DNA of 64,000 nt from Pusillimonas noertemannii (GCF_003096595.1 NZ_QEKO01000002.1:745064-809063), one strand, 5' to 3'. Shown: positions 7,488-19,907, numbered from the stretch's first letter. Numbers and translations are program-made. Notes: generated by a model from the sequence alone, not told the origin.

Positions 7488-8816
7488 ATGAGCTATCGCA
7501 ACAACCCCGAAGCCATACAGGCATTGGTGCGGCCCACCGAGGTCCATAAAGATCTCTTCATCAGCGAAGAAATCTTCCAGCTCGAGATGGAGCACCTGTT
7601 CGCCAACACCTGGGTCTATGTCGGCCACGCCAGCCAGGTGCCCAATGCGGGCGACTACTTCACCACCACGGTGGGCGACCAGCCCGTGGTCATGGTGCGG
7701 CACAACGACAACTCGGTGCGCGTGCTGTACAACCGCTGCCCCCACAAGGGCGTCATGGTGGTCAACGACCCTTGCGGCAACACCGGCAAGTTCTTTCGCT
7801 GCCCCTACCACGCCTGGTCTTTCAAGACCGACGGCGCCCTGCTGGCCCTGCCCCTGAAGCGCGGCTACGATCCCGAAGTCTTCAAGCAGACCGAGGCCTC
7901 GCAGGGCATGGCACAGGTCGAGAACGTGCACAACCACCGCGGCTTCATATTCTGCCGCCTCAACCCCGAGGGCCAGAGCTTCGAGGAATTCTTCGGCGAA
8001 TCGCTCAGCACGCTCGACAATATGGTCGACCGCTCGCCCGAAGGCAAGCTCGAGGTGGTCGGCGGGGTGCTGCGCTATATGCACGACTGCAACTGGAAGA
8101 TGCTGGTCGACAACCAGTCCGACACCTGCCACCCCATGGTGGCGCACGAATCTTCCGCCGGCACCGCCGTACGGGTCTGGAACGAGGCCCCGGAAGGCAC
8201 GCCCAAACCCATGGCGGTCGAGCAGTTCGCGCCCTTTATTTCATCGTACGAGTTCTTCGAAGGCATGGGCATCCGCGTGTGGGAGAACGGCCACGGCCAT
8301 ACCGGGGTCAGCGACTCCATCCACGCCGCCTACTCCGACATCGAGGGCTACCACGAAAGCATGGTCAAGGCCTATGGCGAAGAACGCACAAAGCAGATTC
8401 TGGGCGACGTGCGCCACAACACCACCTACTTTCCCAACATCATGGTCAAGGGCCCCATCCAGACCCTGCGCATCTTCAAGCCGCTGGCACCCAACAAGAC
8501 CCTGGTCGAGTCCTGGACCTTCCGCCTGGTGGGTGCGCCCGACAAGCTGCTCGAGCGCACGCTGATGTACAACCGCCTCATCAACGCCCCCACCTCGATG
8601 GTGGGCCACGACGACCACGAGGTCTACGAACGTGGCCAGCATGGCCTGCATTCCCGTGGCCGCGACTGGGTCAACGTGGCCCGCCTGTACGAGCCCAGCG
8701 AACTCGACCGCAAGAACGAAGTCACCAACGGCACCAACGAGTGGCAGATGCGCAACCAGTACCGCGCCTGGGCCAATTTCATGACCGCCGACATGCAGCA
8801 GAAGGAGCCGGCATGA
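7488..8816 (+). CDS. Rieske non-heme iron aromatic ring-hydroxylating dioxygenase, large (alpha) subunit
   Basis: 442 aa. The Rieske 2Fe-2S ligands are visible as C84-P-H86 and C105-P-Y-H108. The mononuclear iron site is HPMVAH (H215, H220) after CNWKMLVDNQSD, with D212 in the position of the Asp that bridges Rieske and iron centres between subunits. The domain order and length match alpha subunits of two- or three-component dioxygenases that insert both oxygen atoms of O2 into an aromatic ring. The beta subunit gene follows with an ATGA overlap. No dedicated ferredoxin or reductase is encoded in the operon, so electrons must come from elsewhere. The ring attacked is unknown; an indole is suggested by neighbours. 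Confidence 0.93.
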   Translation: MSYRNNPEAIQALVRPTEVHKDLFISEEIFQLEMEHLFANTWVYVGHASQVPNAGDYFTTTVGDQPVVMVRHNDNSVRVLYNRCPHKGVMVVNDPCGNTGKFFRCPYHAWSFKTDGALLALPLKRGYDPEVFKQTEASQGMAQVENVHNHRGFIFCRLNPEGQSFEEFFGESLSTLDNMVDRSPEGKLEVVGGVLRYMHDCNWKMLVDNQSDTCHPMVAHESSAGTAVRVWNEAPEGTPKPMAVEQFAPFISSYEFFEGMGIRVWENGHGHTGVSDSIHAAYSDIEGYHESMVKAYGEERTKQILGDVRHNTTYFPNIMVKGPIQTLRIFKPLAPNKTLVESWTFRLVGAPDKLLERTLMYNRLINAPTSMVGHDDHEVYERGQHGLHSRGRDWVNVARLYEPSELDRKNEVTNGTNEWQMRNQYRAWANFMTADMQQKEPA

Positions 8817-9307
8817 GCGCCATCACCGACCAGCAACTCGTCGACTTCGTTTATGCCGAGGCGCGCATGCTCGACGAGCGGCGCTTCGAAGCCTGGCTCG
8901 ATCTGTTCACCGAAGACGGCTACTACTGGATGCCGCTGGAGCACGGCCAGACCGACCCGCGCCTGCACACTTCATTGCTGTATGAAGACAAACTGCTGCT
9001 GCGCGTGCGCGCCGAGCGCCTGGCGGGCCAGCGCACCTTCTCGCAGCAGCCCAAAAGCCGAAGCCACCATTTGCTTGCGCGGCCCGAGATCGAAACGGCA
9101 CACGAGTGGCATGCGCCCGAAAAAGGGCAATACGTGGTGCGCACGGCCTTTCACTACGTCGAAACACGCCTCGACCAGCAAATACTCTATGCCGCCTGGT
9201 CCACGCATCAACTGGTCGCCGCCGAAGACGGCCTGCGCATCCGCCTGAAGCGCGTCGACCTGGTCAACTGCGACTCCGCCTTGCGCAGCATCCAACTTCT
9301 TATGTAA
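8813..9307 (+). CDS. Aromatic ring-hydroxylating dioxygenase small (beta) subunit
   Basis: 164 aa, start ATG at 8813 overlapping the alpha-subunit stop (ATGA). The sequence DFVYAEARMLDERRFEAWL, LFTEDGYYWMP and the RSHHLLARPEIE region are typical of the NTF2-fold beta subunits, which hold the alpha-3 beta-3 hexamer together and carry no metal. The length is normal for the family. Translational coupling to the alpha subunit fits equal stoichiometry. A much longer open frame upstream is only the shadow frame of the alpha gene and was not used. Confidence 0.9.
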   Translation: MSAITDQQLVDFVYAEARMLDERRFEAWLDLFTEDGYYWMPLEHGQTDPRLHTSLLYEDKLLLRVRAERLAGQRTFSQQPKSRSHHLLARPEIETAHEWHAPEKGQYVVRTAFHYVETRLDQQILYAAWSTHQLVAAEDGLRIRLKRVDLVNCDSALRSIQLLM

Positions 9308-9324
9308 CCAAAGGGGCCCGCATC

Positions 9325-10956
9325 TTGTCCTCGACCGTATACCAGGCATTTTCGGCCACTGCGCAGCAATGGCCCGACAACCCCTTTCTTCATATCGTGC
9401 CTGAAACGGCCGGCATCTATGGCGTTCCCGCCGGCGAACTGCACTATCGCCACGCGCTCGACGCCATCGACGCGCTCAAGCTGGCCTATGAAAAGGCCGG
9501 CTACGGCCACGGCCACCGGGTCGGCCTGCTGCTCGAGAACCGGCCTTCTTTCTTCCTGCACTGGTTCGCCTTGAACGCGCTGGGCGTCTCGGTGGTTCCC
9601 ATCAATGCCGACTTGCGCGCCGCCGAGCTGCAATACCTTATCGGCCACTCCGAGATCGTCCTGGCCGTGGCCCTGCCCACGCACCACGAGGCCTTGCGCG
9701 CAGCGGCCGAGACCGCGGGCCGGACGGTGGGCATCATCGCCGACGGCGACGTGCCGCCGCCGCCCGCCTTCGGCGCGCCCCACGCCGGCCGCGAGCCCGG
9801 CATCGATACCGAATGCGGCCTGCTGTACACCTCGGGCACCACCGGCCGCCCCAAGGGCTGCATACTGCCCAACGAATACTATCTGCACTGCGGCAACTGG
9901 TATTCCAATGTCGGAGGCCTGGCCGCCCTGCGCCCCGGCAAGGAACGCATGCTTACCCCCCTGCCGCTGGTCCACATGAACGCCATGGCCTGCTCGACCA
10001 TGGCCATGGTGGTCACGGGCGGCTGCCTGATTCCGCTCGATCGCTTCCATCCGCGCAGCTGGTGGGACACCGTGCGCGAATCGGGCGCCACCGTCGTGCA
10101 CTACCTGGGCGTCATGCCCGCCATCCTGATGAAGGCCGAACCCGGCCCTGACGACACCCGCCACCAGGTGCGCTTCGGCTTTGGCGCGGGCATCGACCGC
10201 AGCCTCCACGCGACGTTCGAAGAGCGCTTCGGCTTTCCCCTGCTCGAAGCCTGGGCCATGACCGAAACCGGCTCGGGCGCCGTGGTCATCGCCAATCACG
10301 AGCCGCGCTTCATCGGCAGCAGCTGCTTCGGCAAAGAGGCCGACGAGGTCCAGGTGCGCATTGTGGACGACGCCGGCCAGCCGGTGGGCCCCAACCAGGA
10401 CGGCGAGCTGCTGGTGCGGCATGCGGGCGAAAATCCGCGCTTCGGTTTCTTTGCCGGCTACCTGAAAGACCCCGCGGCCACCGATGAGGCCTGGAAAGAC
10501 GGCTGGTTCCATACCGGCGACATCGTGCGGCGCAACGAGCACGGCTACCTGCACTTCGTCGATCGCAAGAAAAATGTCATCCGCCGCAGCGGTGAAAACA
10601 TCGCCGCCGTCGAAGTCGAGAGCGTGCTGCTGCAGCACCCGGCCATCAAGGCGGCCGCCGTGGCGGCCGTGCCCGACGCCCTGCGCGGCGACGAGGTGCT
10701 GGCCTGCCTGGTGTGCGAGCCTGCTCCCGCCGAAGCCGACCTGCACGGCCTGGCGCGCGACATCGTCGCCTGGAGCCTCTCGCAACTGGCCTATTACAAA
10801 GTGCCGGGCTACGTGGCCTTTGTAGACGCCCTGCCGCTTACCCCCACCAACAAGATACAGCGCGGCGAGCTCAAGAACCTGGCTCCCACGCTGCCGGGCA
10901 CGCCACGCTGCTTCGACACCCGCGACTTGAAGAAACGACAGGAAACGCCCACATGA
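9325..10956 (+). CDS. AMP-forming acyl-CoA synthetase/ligase, TTG start
   Basis: 543 aa. The start is a TTG at 9325 with AAAGGGG 8 bases upstream; no ATG fits, and the frame further upstream overlaps the dioxygenase beta gene. The adenylation signature LYTSGTTGRPKG is at about 167-178, followed by AWAMTETGSG, the hinge WFHTGDIVRR and DRKKNVIRRSGENIA, and a C-terminal lysine in TPTNKIQRGEL for the catalytic loop. The enzyme would activate a carboxylic acid to its CoA thioester with ATP. Between a dioxygenase and a thiolase-like gene it probably activates the ring-hydroxylated acid before carbon-carbon cleavage. Gap to the previous gene is 17 bp; the next start overlaps its stop (ATGA). Confidence 0.9.
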   Translation: MSSTVYQAFSATAQQWPDNPFLHIVPETAGIYGVPAGELHYRHALDAIDALKLAYEKAGYGHGHRVGLLLENRPSFFLHWFALNALGVSVVPINADLRAAELQYLIGHSEIVLAVALPTHHEALRAAAETAGRTVGIIADGDVPPPPAFGAPHAGREPGIDTECGLLYTSGTTGRPKGCILPNEYYLHCGNWYSNVGGLAALRPGKERMLTPLPLVHMNAMACSTMAMVVTGGCLIPLDRFHPRSWWDTVRESGATVVHYLGVMPAILMKAEPGPDDTRHQVRFGFGAGIDRSLHATFEERFGFPLLEAWAMTETGSGAVVIANHEPRFIGSSCFGKEADEVQVRIVDDAGQPVGPNQDGELLVRHAGENPRFGFFAGYLKDPAATDEAWKDGWFHTGDIVRRNEHGYLHFVDRKKNVIRRSGENIAAVEVESVLLQHPAIKAAAVAAVPDALRGDEVLACLVCEPAPAEADLHGLARDIVAWSLSQLAYYKVPGYVAFVDALPLTPTNKIQRGELKNLAPTLPGTPRCFDTRDLKKRQETPT

Positions 10957-12128
10957 GCACCGGCCGCATCGGCTATGACGGCGTGGTGGCCACGGTGCCC
11001 GTCACCGTGCCGTACGTGCGCTATTCCATACACAGCGCCCACTGGTGGCTGGGCAAGGCGCTGGGCGCCCTCATCGGCCAGGCCGGCGTGGCCAAGCAGC
11101 AGGTCGACGGCCTGTGCGTCTCGAGCTTCACGCTGGCGCCCGACACGGCGGTGGGGCTGACCCAGCACCTGGGCATGTCGCCGCGCTGGCTCGACCACAT
11201 CCCCATGGGCGGGGCCAGCGGTGTCATCGGCCTGCGCCGCGCGGCGCGCGCCGTGCAAAGCGGCGACGCGAACATCGTGGCCTGCATCGCGGGCGACACC
11301 AACCATGTCGACTCCTTCCGGCACACCGTCAGCCAGTTCTCGCGCTTTGCGCAAGACGCCGTCTACCCTTACGGGGCGGGCGGGCCCAATGCCAGCTTCG
11401 CCCTGCTGACCCGCCACTACATGCGCGAAGCCGGCGCCACGCGCGAAGACTTCGGCAAGCTGTGCGTGGCGCAGCGCGCCAACGCCCTGCTCAACCCCAA
11501 CGCGCTCATGAAGAAGCCGCTGACGCTCGAGCAGTACCTGGAATCGCGCGTCATCGCCGACCCCATCCACTTGTTCGACTGCGTCATGCCCTGCGCAGGC
11601 GCCGACGGCTTTCTCGTCATGCGCGAAGAACAGGCGCGCAAGCTGAACCTGCCTTTCGTGCGCATACTGTCCACCATCGAACGGCACAACGCCTGGATCG
11701 AAGACCCCATACAGATGCGCGGCGGCTGGACCATGGACCGCGAAGAGTTCTACTCGCTGGCGGGCGTGGGCCCCGAAGACGTCGATCTGATGCAAGCCTA
11801 TGACGACTACCCGGTCATCAACATGATGCAGATCGAAGACTTGGGCTTTTGCGACAAGGGTGCGGGGCCCGAATTCGTGCGCAGGCACAGCTTCACCACC
11901 GACGGCAGCTTTCCGTTCAACACCAATGGCGGCCAGCTTTCGGTGGGCCAGGCAGGCGCCTCGGGGGGCTACCTGGGCATGATCGAAACCCTGATGCAGC
12001 TTACCGGCGCAGCCGGCCCGCGCCAGGTGGCCGATGCGCGCATCGGCCTGGTCAGCGGCTTCGGCATGATCAACTACGACCGCGGCATCTGCACCGCCGC
12101 GGCCCTGCTTGCCAGGAGCGACGCATGA
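10953..12128 (+). CDS. Thiolase-superfamily protein lacking the catalytic Cys and His (SCP-x/Ltp2-like; possible retro-aldolase)
   Basis: 391 aa, ATG at 10953 overlapping the ligase stop. The fold is thiolase-like (SGDANIVACIAGDT, DLMQAYDDYPVINMMQ, LEDLGFC-type helix, GGQLSVGQAGASGG). However, the nucleophilic Cys position in the usual CASG motif is MGGASG (86-90), and the GHP histidine position is GQA (Q333). A normal claisen thiolase is therefore unlikely. A known branch of the superfamily (Ltp2 in steroid side-chain breakdown) works with a DUF35 partner as an aldolase that splits tertiary beta-hydroxyacyl-CoAs, keeping Tyr residues in the YDDY-like helix. The next gene encodes a DUF35 protein, translationally coupled. 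Assignment as retro-aldolase is inference. Confidence 0.8.
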   Translation: MSTGRIGYDGVVATVPVTVPYVRYSIHSAHWWLGKALGALIGQAGVAKQQVDGLCVSSFTLAPDTAVGLTQHLGMSPRWLDHIPMGGASGVIGLRRAARAVQSGDANIVACIAGDTNHVDSFRHTVSQFSRFAQDAVYPYGAGGPNASFALLTRHYMREAGATREDFGKLCVAQRANALLNPNALMKKPLTLEQYLESRVIADPIHLFDCVMPCAGADGFLVMREEQARKLNLPFVRILSTIERHNAWIEDPIQMRGGWTMDREEFYSLAGVGPEDVDLMQAYDDYPVINMMQIEDLGFCDKGAGPEFVRRHSFTTDGSFPFNTNGGQLSVGQAGASGGYLGMIETLMQLTGAAGPRQVADARIGLVSGFGMINYDRGICTAAALLARSDA

Positions 12129-13366
12129 CCGAGCCATTGAGCAAGCCGCGCAAGAAAGACCCCATCGCCCGCACCCGGCGTCCCACCCTGCCGCCCGCCA
12201 GCCGCAGCCGCCGCGCCCTGGGCCTGACGGCCGCGGCGGCCCAGGGCCGCTTCGAGCTTCAGGTGTGCCAGGCCTGCTCGGCGGTGCAGTACCCGCCGCG
12301 CGAGGTCTGCCACGACTGCCTGTCGGACCAATTGCGCTGGCAGCCGGTCGACCCTTCGGGGCGTCTGCTGGCCACCACCACGCTGCACCACAGCAACGAT
12401 CTGTATTTCCGCGAACGCCTGCCCTGGCGCGTCGGCACCGTCCAGCTCGATTCCGGGCCCAGCGTCGTGGCCCACGTCCATGGCGACTGCCAGGAAGGCG
12501 ACGCCGTTCGGCTCAGCCTCAAGCTCGATCGCAGCGGCCAGGCCGTGATGATCGCTCTCCCCAAGAAGGCCACCCCCAATATGGAAGACGACAAGACATT
12601 GCGCGAAACCTCCTGCGATCCGAAGTTCCGCCGCGCGCTGGTCACCGACGGCAAGTCGGCGGTGGGCATGGCTGTTGCCCGCGCCCTGCTCGACGCCGGC
12701 GCCACCACGGTGTTCGTGGGCGACCCGGCCTCGTGGCGCAAGTCGGCGCAGTTCGACGCCCTGTGCGCCGACCCCCGCATCCAGGTGCAGGCGCTCGACG
12801 TCACCGACACCGATTCGGTTGAGCGCGTTTCGCGCTCCATCGGCGGCAAGGTCGAGATCCTGGTCAACACCGCCCTGTATGAGCGCGATGGCGGCATGCT
12901 GCACAACCGCGACCTGGTGAAGGCGCAGGATTCGTTCAATGTGAACTGCGTGGGCCTGATGCGCCTGGCGCAGCACTTCGGCCCCGGCATGGCCGGGCGG
13001 GCCGCCGACGGCGTCAACAGCGCGGTCGCCTGGGTCAACATCCTGTCCATTTATGCGCACATGAACCTGCCCTCGCAAGGCCTCTGGTCGGCCTCGCAGG
13101 CGGCGGCGCTTTCCATGAGCCAATGCCTGCGCAACGAGTTCCGGCCCTCGGGCATCAGGGTGGTGAACGTCTTCTCGGGGCCCGTCGACTACGAATGGGA
13201 ACAACTGACACCGCCGCCGCGCGTGGCCCCCGCCGCTCTGGCGCGAGCCATCGTCGGCGCCCTGAAGGAAGGCGTCGAAGAAGCTTATGTAGGCGACGTG
13301 GCGCAAGAGTTCCGCGCCCGCCTGGCCGACAACCCCAAGGCGCTCGAGCGGGAACTGGGCGCCTGA
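12125..13366 (+). CDS. DUF35 zinc-ribbon/OB-fold protein fused to a degenerate short-chain dehydrogenase domain
   Basis: 413 aa, ATG at 12125 overlapping the thiolase-like stop. Residues 48-65 form a rubredoxin-like zinc ribbon (C48, C51, C62, C65) followed by an OB-fold to about 148: the DUF35 arrangement that binds thiolase-like partners and may channel acyl-CoA. From about 165 to the end it is an SDR Rossmann fold, but the key residues are altered: TDGKSAVG instead of TGxxxGIG, NTA instead of NAG, and WSASQ (321-325) where the catalytic YxxxK should be; only S308 remains. The SDR half is therefore probably non-catalytic and structural or regulatory. The fusion of both domains in one polypeptide is unusual. 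Confidence 0.85.
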   Translation: MTEPLSKPRKKDPIARTRRPTLPPASRSRRALGLTAAAAQGRFELQVCQACSAVQYPPREVCHDCLSDQLRWQPVDPSGRLLATTTLHHSNDLYFRERLPWRVGTVQLDSGPSVVAHVHGDCQEGDAVRLSLKLDRSGQAVMIALPKKATPNMEDDKTLRETSCDPKFRRALVTDGKSAVGMAVARALLDAGATTVFVGDPASWRKSAQFDALCADPRIQVQALDVTDTDSVERVSRSIGGKVEILVNTALYERDGGMLHNRDLVKAQDSFNVNCVGLMRLAQHFGPGMAGRAADGVNSAVAWVNILSIYAHMNLPSQGLWSASQAAALSMSQCLRNEFRPSGIRVVNVFSGPVDYEWEQLTPPPRVAPAALARAIVGALKEGVEEAYVGDVAQEFRARLADNPKALERELGA

Positions 13367-13430
13367 TGCCCACGCACCCCACGCAAACCGGAAGCACAGC
13401 ATGAGCACGCAACCATCCGAAGGAACCACC

Positions 13431-14246
13431 ATGACGACTTCCGTCCTGGGCCAGTTCATGTCCGAACTGCTGTCGGGCAGGATACGCATCGTCGACCTGA
13501 CCGAAACCCTGACGCCCGAGTTTCCCACCATCGTCCTGCCGCCCGAGTTCGGCCAGGCCTGGCCCTTTCGCATCGAAGAAATCTCGCGCTACGACGAGCG
13601 CGGCCCGGCCTGGTACTGGAACAACTTTTCATGCTCCGAGCACACTGGCACCCACTTCGATGCGCCCGTGCATTGGGTCAGCGGCAAAGACCAGCCCAAC
13701 AACACGGTCGACACCATTCCCATCGAGGCCTTCATCGCCGAGGCCTGCGTCATCGATTGCTCGAAAGAGTCGCGCGAGAACCCCGACTTTCTGCTGACCA
13801 TCGATTTCGTCGAACAGTGGGAAGCCGTCCACGGCCGCATCCCGGCCCGCTCGTGGGTGTTCATGCGTACCGATTGGTCCAAGCGCAACAAGCCCGACGA
13901 TTACCTGAACATGGACGACGAAGGCGCGCATTCGCCCGGCCCCGATGGCAATGTAGTGCCGTGGCTGATCAAAGAACGCGACGTGCACGGCTTCGGAACC
14001 GAATCGGTGGGCACCGACGCCGGCCAGGCGCAGCACCTCGAGCCGCCCTACCCCTGCCATTACTATATGCACGGCAACAACCGCTATGGCCTGCAGTGCA
14101 TGGCCAACCTGGACCAGCTGCCGCCCACGGGCGCGGTCATCTTCTCGGCCCCCCTGAAGATACGCAGCGGCTCGGGCAGTCCCCTGCGCGTGCTGGCCCT
14201 GGTGCCCAACGCCGCGCCCGTCCCGAACCCAGGAGAACCACGTTGA
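13431..14246 (+). CDS. Cyclase-family metal-dependent hydrolase (kynurenine formamidase/isatin hydrolase superfamily)
   Basis: 271 aa from the ATG at 13431, which has AAGGA six bases upstream; an alternative ATG at 13401 would add ten residues. The family motif HTGTHFDAPVHW supplies the metal-binding His and Asp residues, and a second conserved region (SVGTDAGQAQHL) follows in the C-terminal half. PF04199 enzymes hydrolyse amides or lactams such as N-formylkynurenine and isatin with Mn2+ or Zn2+. In this operon an isatin-type lactam hydrolase would fit between the retro-aldol step and the 2-oxoacid oxidoreductase, but the substrate cannot be read from the sequence. A 64-bp gap separates it from the DUF35-SDR gene. 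Confidence 0.88.
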   Translation: MTTSVLGQFMSELLSGRIRIVDLTETLTPEFPTIVLPPEFGQAWPFRIEEISRYDERGPAWYWNNFSCSEHTGTHFDAPVHWVSGKDQPNNTVDTIPIEAFIAEACVIDCSKESRENPDFLLTIDFVEQWEAVHGRIPARSWVFMRTDWSKRNKPDDYLNMDDEGAHSPGPDGNVVPWLIKERDVHGFGTESVGTDAGQAQHLEPPYPCHYYMHGNNRYGLQCMANLDQLPPTGAVIFSAPLKIRSGSGSPLRVLALVPNAAPVPNPGEPR

Positions 14247-14971
14247 GTACTACGCATACTGCAATCGTCACCGGAGGCAGCGCCGGCATCGGCGCCGAGA
14301 TCGTGCGCCAGATGCTCGACGCGGGCTACGAGGTCGTTTCCATGGCGCGCCGCGCACCCGACTTCAGCCACGCTCGCCTGCACAATGTGCAGGTCGACCT
14401 GCTGGACGCCCAGGCCACGCAACAGGCCGCGGCCGAGGCCGCGCAGCAGTTCCCGATCACGCACTTCGTGCACAATGCCGGCGTCATCTGGCCCAACATG
14501 CTGCCCGAGGTAAAGCTGGATGAACTTCAGGGCCTGACCCAGATACACCTTGGCGCGGCCATACAGATCACGCAGGCCTGCCTGCCCCGCATGCAGGGCG
14601 GCCAGTTCGGCCGCATCGTCCTCATGTCGTCGCGCGGCGCGCTGGGCCTGCCCACGCGTACCGCCTATTCGGCCACCAAGGCGGGCATGGTGGGCATGGC
14701 GCGCACCTGGTCGCTCGAGCTGGCGGCCCACGGCGTCACCGTGAACGTGGTGGCCCCGGGCCCCATCGCGACCGACATGTTCTACGACGTCGTCGAAGCG
14801 GGCAGCGAACGCGAAACCAGCATCGCCAAGGGCATACCCGTGCAGCGCCTGGGCCGCGCGGACGACGTGGCCCGCGCGGTCATGTTCTTCTGCGATCCGG
14901 CCAACAGCTTCATTACGGGCCAGACCCTGTATGTCTGCGGCGGGGCCAGCGTCAGTTCGGTGACGATCTAG
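14243..14971 (+). CDS. Short-chain dehydrogenase/reductase (SDR), TTG start
   Basis: 242 aa. Start is TTG at 14243, six bases after AGGAGAA and overlapping the previous stop (TTGA). All classical SDR residues are present: TGGSAGIG for NAD(P), HNAG, the catalytic Ser in VLMSSRG, YSATK with Tyr and Lys, and PGPIATDM. This contrasts with the degenerate SDR domain encoded two genes upstream. It oxidises or reduces a hydroxyl/keto group of a pathway intermediate. An Asp or Arg preference for NAD versus NADP was not judged. Context suggests dehydrogenation in the ring-degradation pathway, for example a dioxindole-type alcohol, but this is inference. Confidence 0.9.
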   Translation: MSTTHTAIVTGGSAGIGAEIVRQMLDAGYEVVSMARRAPDFSHARLHNVQVDLLDAQATQQAAAEAAQQFPITHFVHNAGVIWPNMLPEVKLDELQGLTQIHLGAAIQITQACLPRMQGGQFGRIVLMSSRGALGLPTRTAYSATKAGMVGMARTWSLELAAHGVTVNVVAPGPIATDMFYDVVEAGSERETSIAKGIPVQRLGRADDVARAVMFFCDPANSFITGQTLYVCGGASVSSVTI

Positions 14972-14984
14972 GGCCTGTCGACAC

Positions 14985-16205
14985 GTGCCGACGCCGCCGC
15001 CCTCCAGACCCTCCCGGGCCGAAATCGGCAATGTATTGATTCTGGCCGGCAGCCAGAGTCTGTTCACCATTACCACCATCACGGTCATGACGCTGGCCAG
15101 CGTCATCGGGCTGCGGCTCAGCGCCAGCCCCGGCCTGGCCACCCTGCCCATCGCGCTGATGATGTTCGCCACTGTGCTGACGACGCTTCCGGCCTCGCTG
15201 CTGATGCGGCGCATAGGCCGACGCGCCGGATTCATCCTGGGCGCCACGGCGGGCGGCGCGCTGGGAAGCGCGCTGATGCTCGCAAGCGTTGCACGCCCCT
15301 CCTTTCCCCTGTTTTGCGCCGGCATGTTCCTGATAGGCATCTACCAGAGCTTCGGGATGTACTACCGCTTCGCCGCCGCCGACGTGACGCGCCTGGAGTT
15401 TCGCAGCCGTTCCATTTCGTTCGTGATGACGGGCGGCGTGGTGGCCGCCGTGCTGGGGCCCATCAATGCACGCGCACCACTGGGGCTGATCCCCGCGATA
15501 CCGTTCGGCGAATCATTTCTGGTCACGCTGCTGGTGTCGCTGCTTGCCGCCACCCTGCTTCTGCAGCTGCGGGTGCCCACCATTGAAAGCCCGCGTGAAG
15601 AGGCGGCCATTCGCCCGCTTGCCGCAGTGGCGCGCCATCGGGGCTTCGTGCCCGCCGTCCTGGCCAGCACCGTAAGCTTTTCACTGATGGTGCTGTACAT
15701 GACGGTCACGCCGCTCGGCATGCAGGCACAGGGCTTCGGCATGGTGGACATCACGATCGTGGTCCAAAGCCAGGTGCTGTCCATGTTCATCCCGGCCTTC
15801 TTCACCGGCGTTCTGATCAACCGCATCGGCCTGCTGCCTATTCTGTGGGCAGGCGTGGCGCTGATGAGCCTGGCCATGCTGATCGGTGCGGTCAGCGCCA
15901 CGCTGTCTCTCTACGTGGCCTCGCGTATCGCATTCGGCGTGGGCTGGAACTTCGTGTTCGTCGGCAGCGCGGTGCTGCTGTCCACCACCCACGCCCCCGC
16001 CGAGCGCGGCAAGGTGCAGGGCGTCAATGACCTGACGATGTTCATCGTGGCCACGGTGGGCTCCATCGCCGCCGCTGGGTTGCTGCAAAAGCTGGGCTGG
16101 AACATGCTGCACCTGGTGTCGCTGCTGCCCGTGGGCCTGGTGGGCGCGTCATTGCTGTGGCTGCGCAAGGGCCGTGGCGCGGCCGCGACCATTACGCAAG
16201 TCTGA
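14985..16205 (+). CDS. Major facilitator superfamily transporter
   Basis: 406 aa, GTG start at 14985, 13 bp after the SDR stop. Twelve hydrophobic segments can be counted, with the MFS loop RRIGRRAGFILG between helices 2 and 3. Last gene of the operon; the stop is followed directly by a strong hairpin. MFS proteins at the end of aromatic catabolic operons usually import the growth substrate or export a toxic intermediate. No signature allows the substrate to be named. The region contains no ribosome site better than GACACGTG context, so the exact start is uncertain. Confidence 0.85.
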   Translation: MPTPPPSRPSRAEIGNVLILAGSQSLFTITTITVMTLASVIGLRLSASPGLATLPIALMMFATVLTTLPASLLMRRIGRRAGFILGATAGGALGSALMLASVARPSFPLFCAGMFLIGIYQSFGMYYRFAAADVTRLEFRSRSISFVMTGGVVAAVLGPINARAPLGLIPAIPFGESFLVTLLVSLLAATLLLQLRVPTIESPREEAAIRPLAAVARHRGFVPAVLASTVSFSLMVLYMTVTPLGMQAQGFGMVDITIVVQSQVLSMFIPAFFTGVLINRIGLLPILWAGVALMSLAMLIGAVSATLSLYVASRIAFGVGWNFVFVGSAVLLSTTHAPAERGKVQGVNDLTMFIVATVGSIAAAGLLQKLGWNMLHLVSLLPVGLVGASLLWLRKGRGAAATITQV

Positions 16206-16244
16206 AGCCTTCGTGCGGGCCGCTTTGCGCCCTGCACGAAGGCT
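16206..16244. terminator. Bidirectional hairpin between convergent operons
   Basis: Arms 16206-16219 and 16231-16244 pair over 14 bp with one G-U, around an 11-base loop. It begins immediately after the MFS stop and ends 6 bp before the end of the opposing hydantoinase gene. There is no T-run on either side. Its position between two converging operons argues for termination or 3' end protection. Confidence 0.6.
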
Positions 16245-16250
16245 CAACCA

Positions 16251-19903
<3,653 letters not shown>

Positions 19904-19907
<4 letters not shown>

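Noticed and set aside
5822-7489. 555-codon antisense frame over the IorB-like gene
   Set aside because: Shadow of a GC-rich gene; no motif and no ribosome site.
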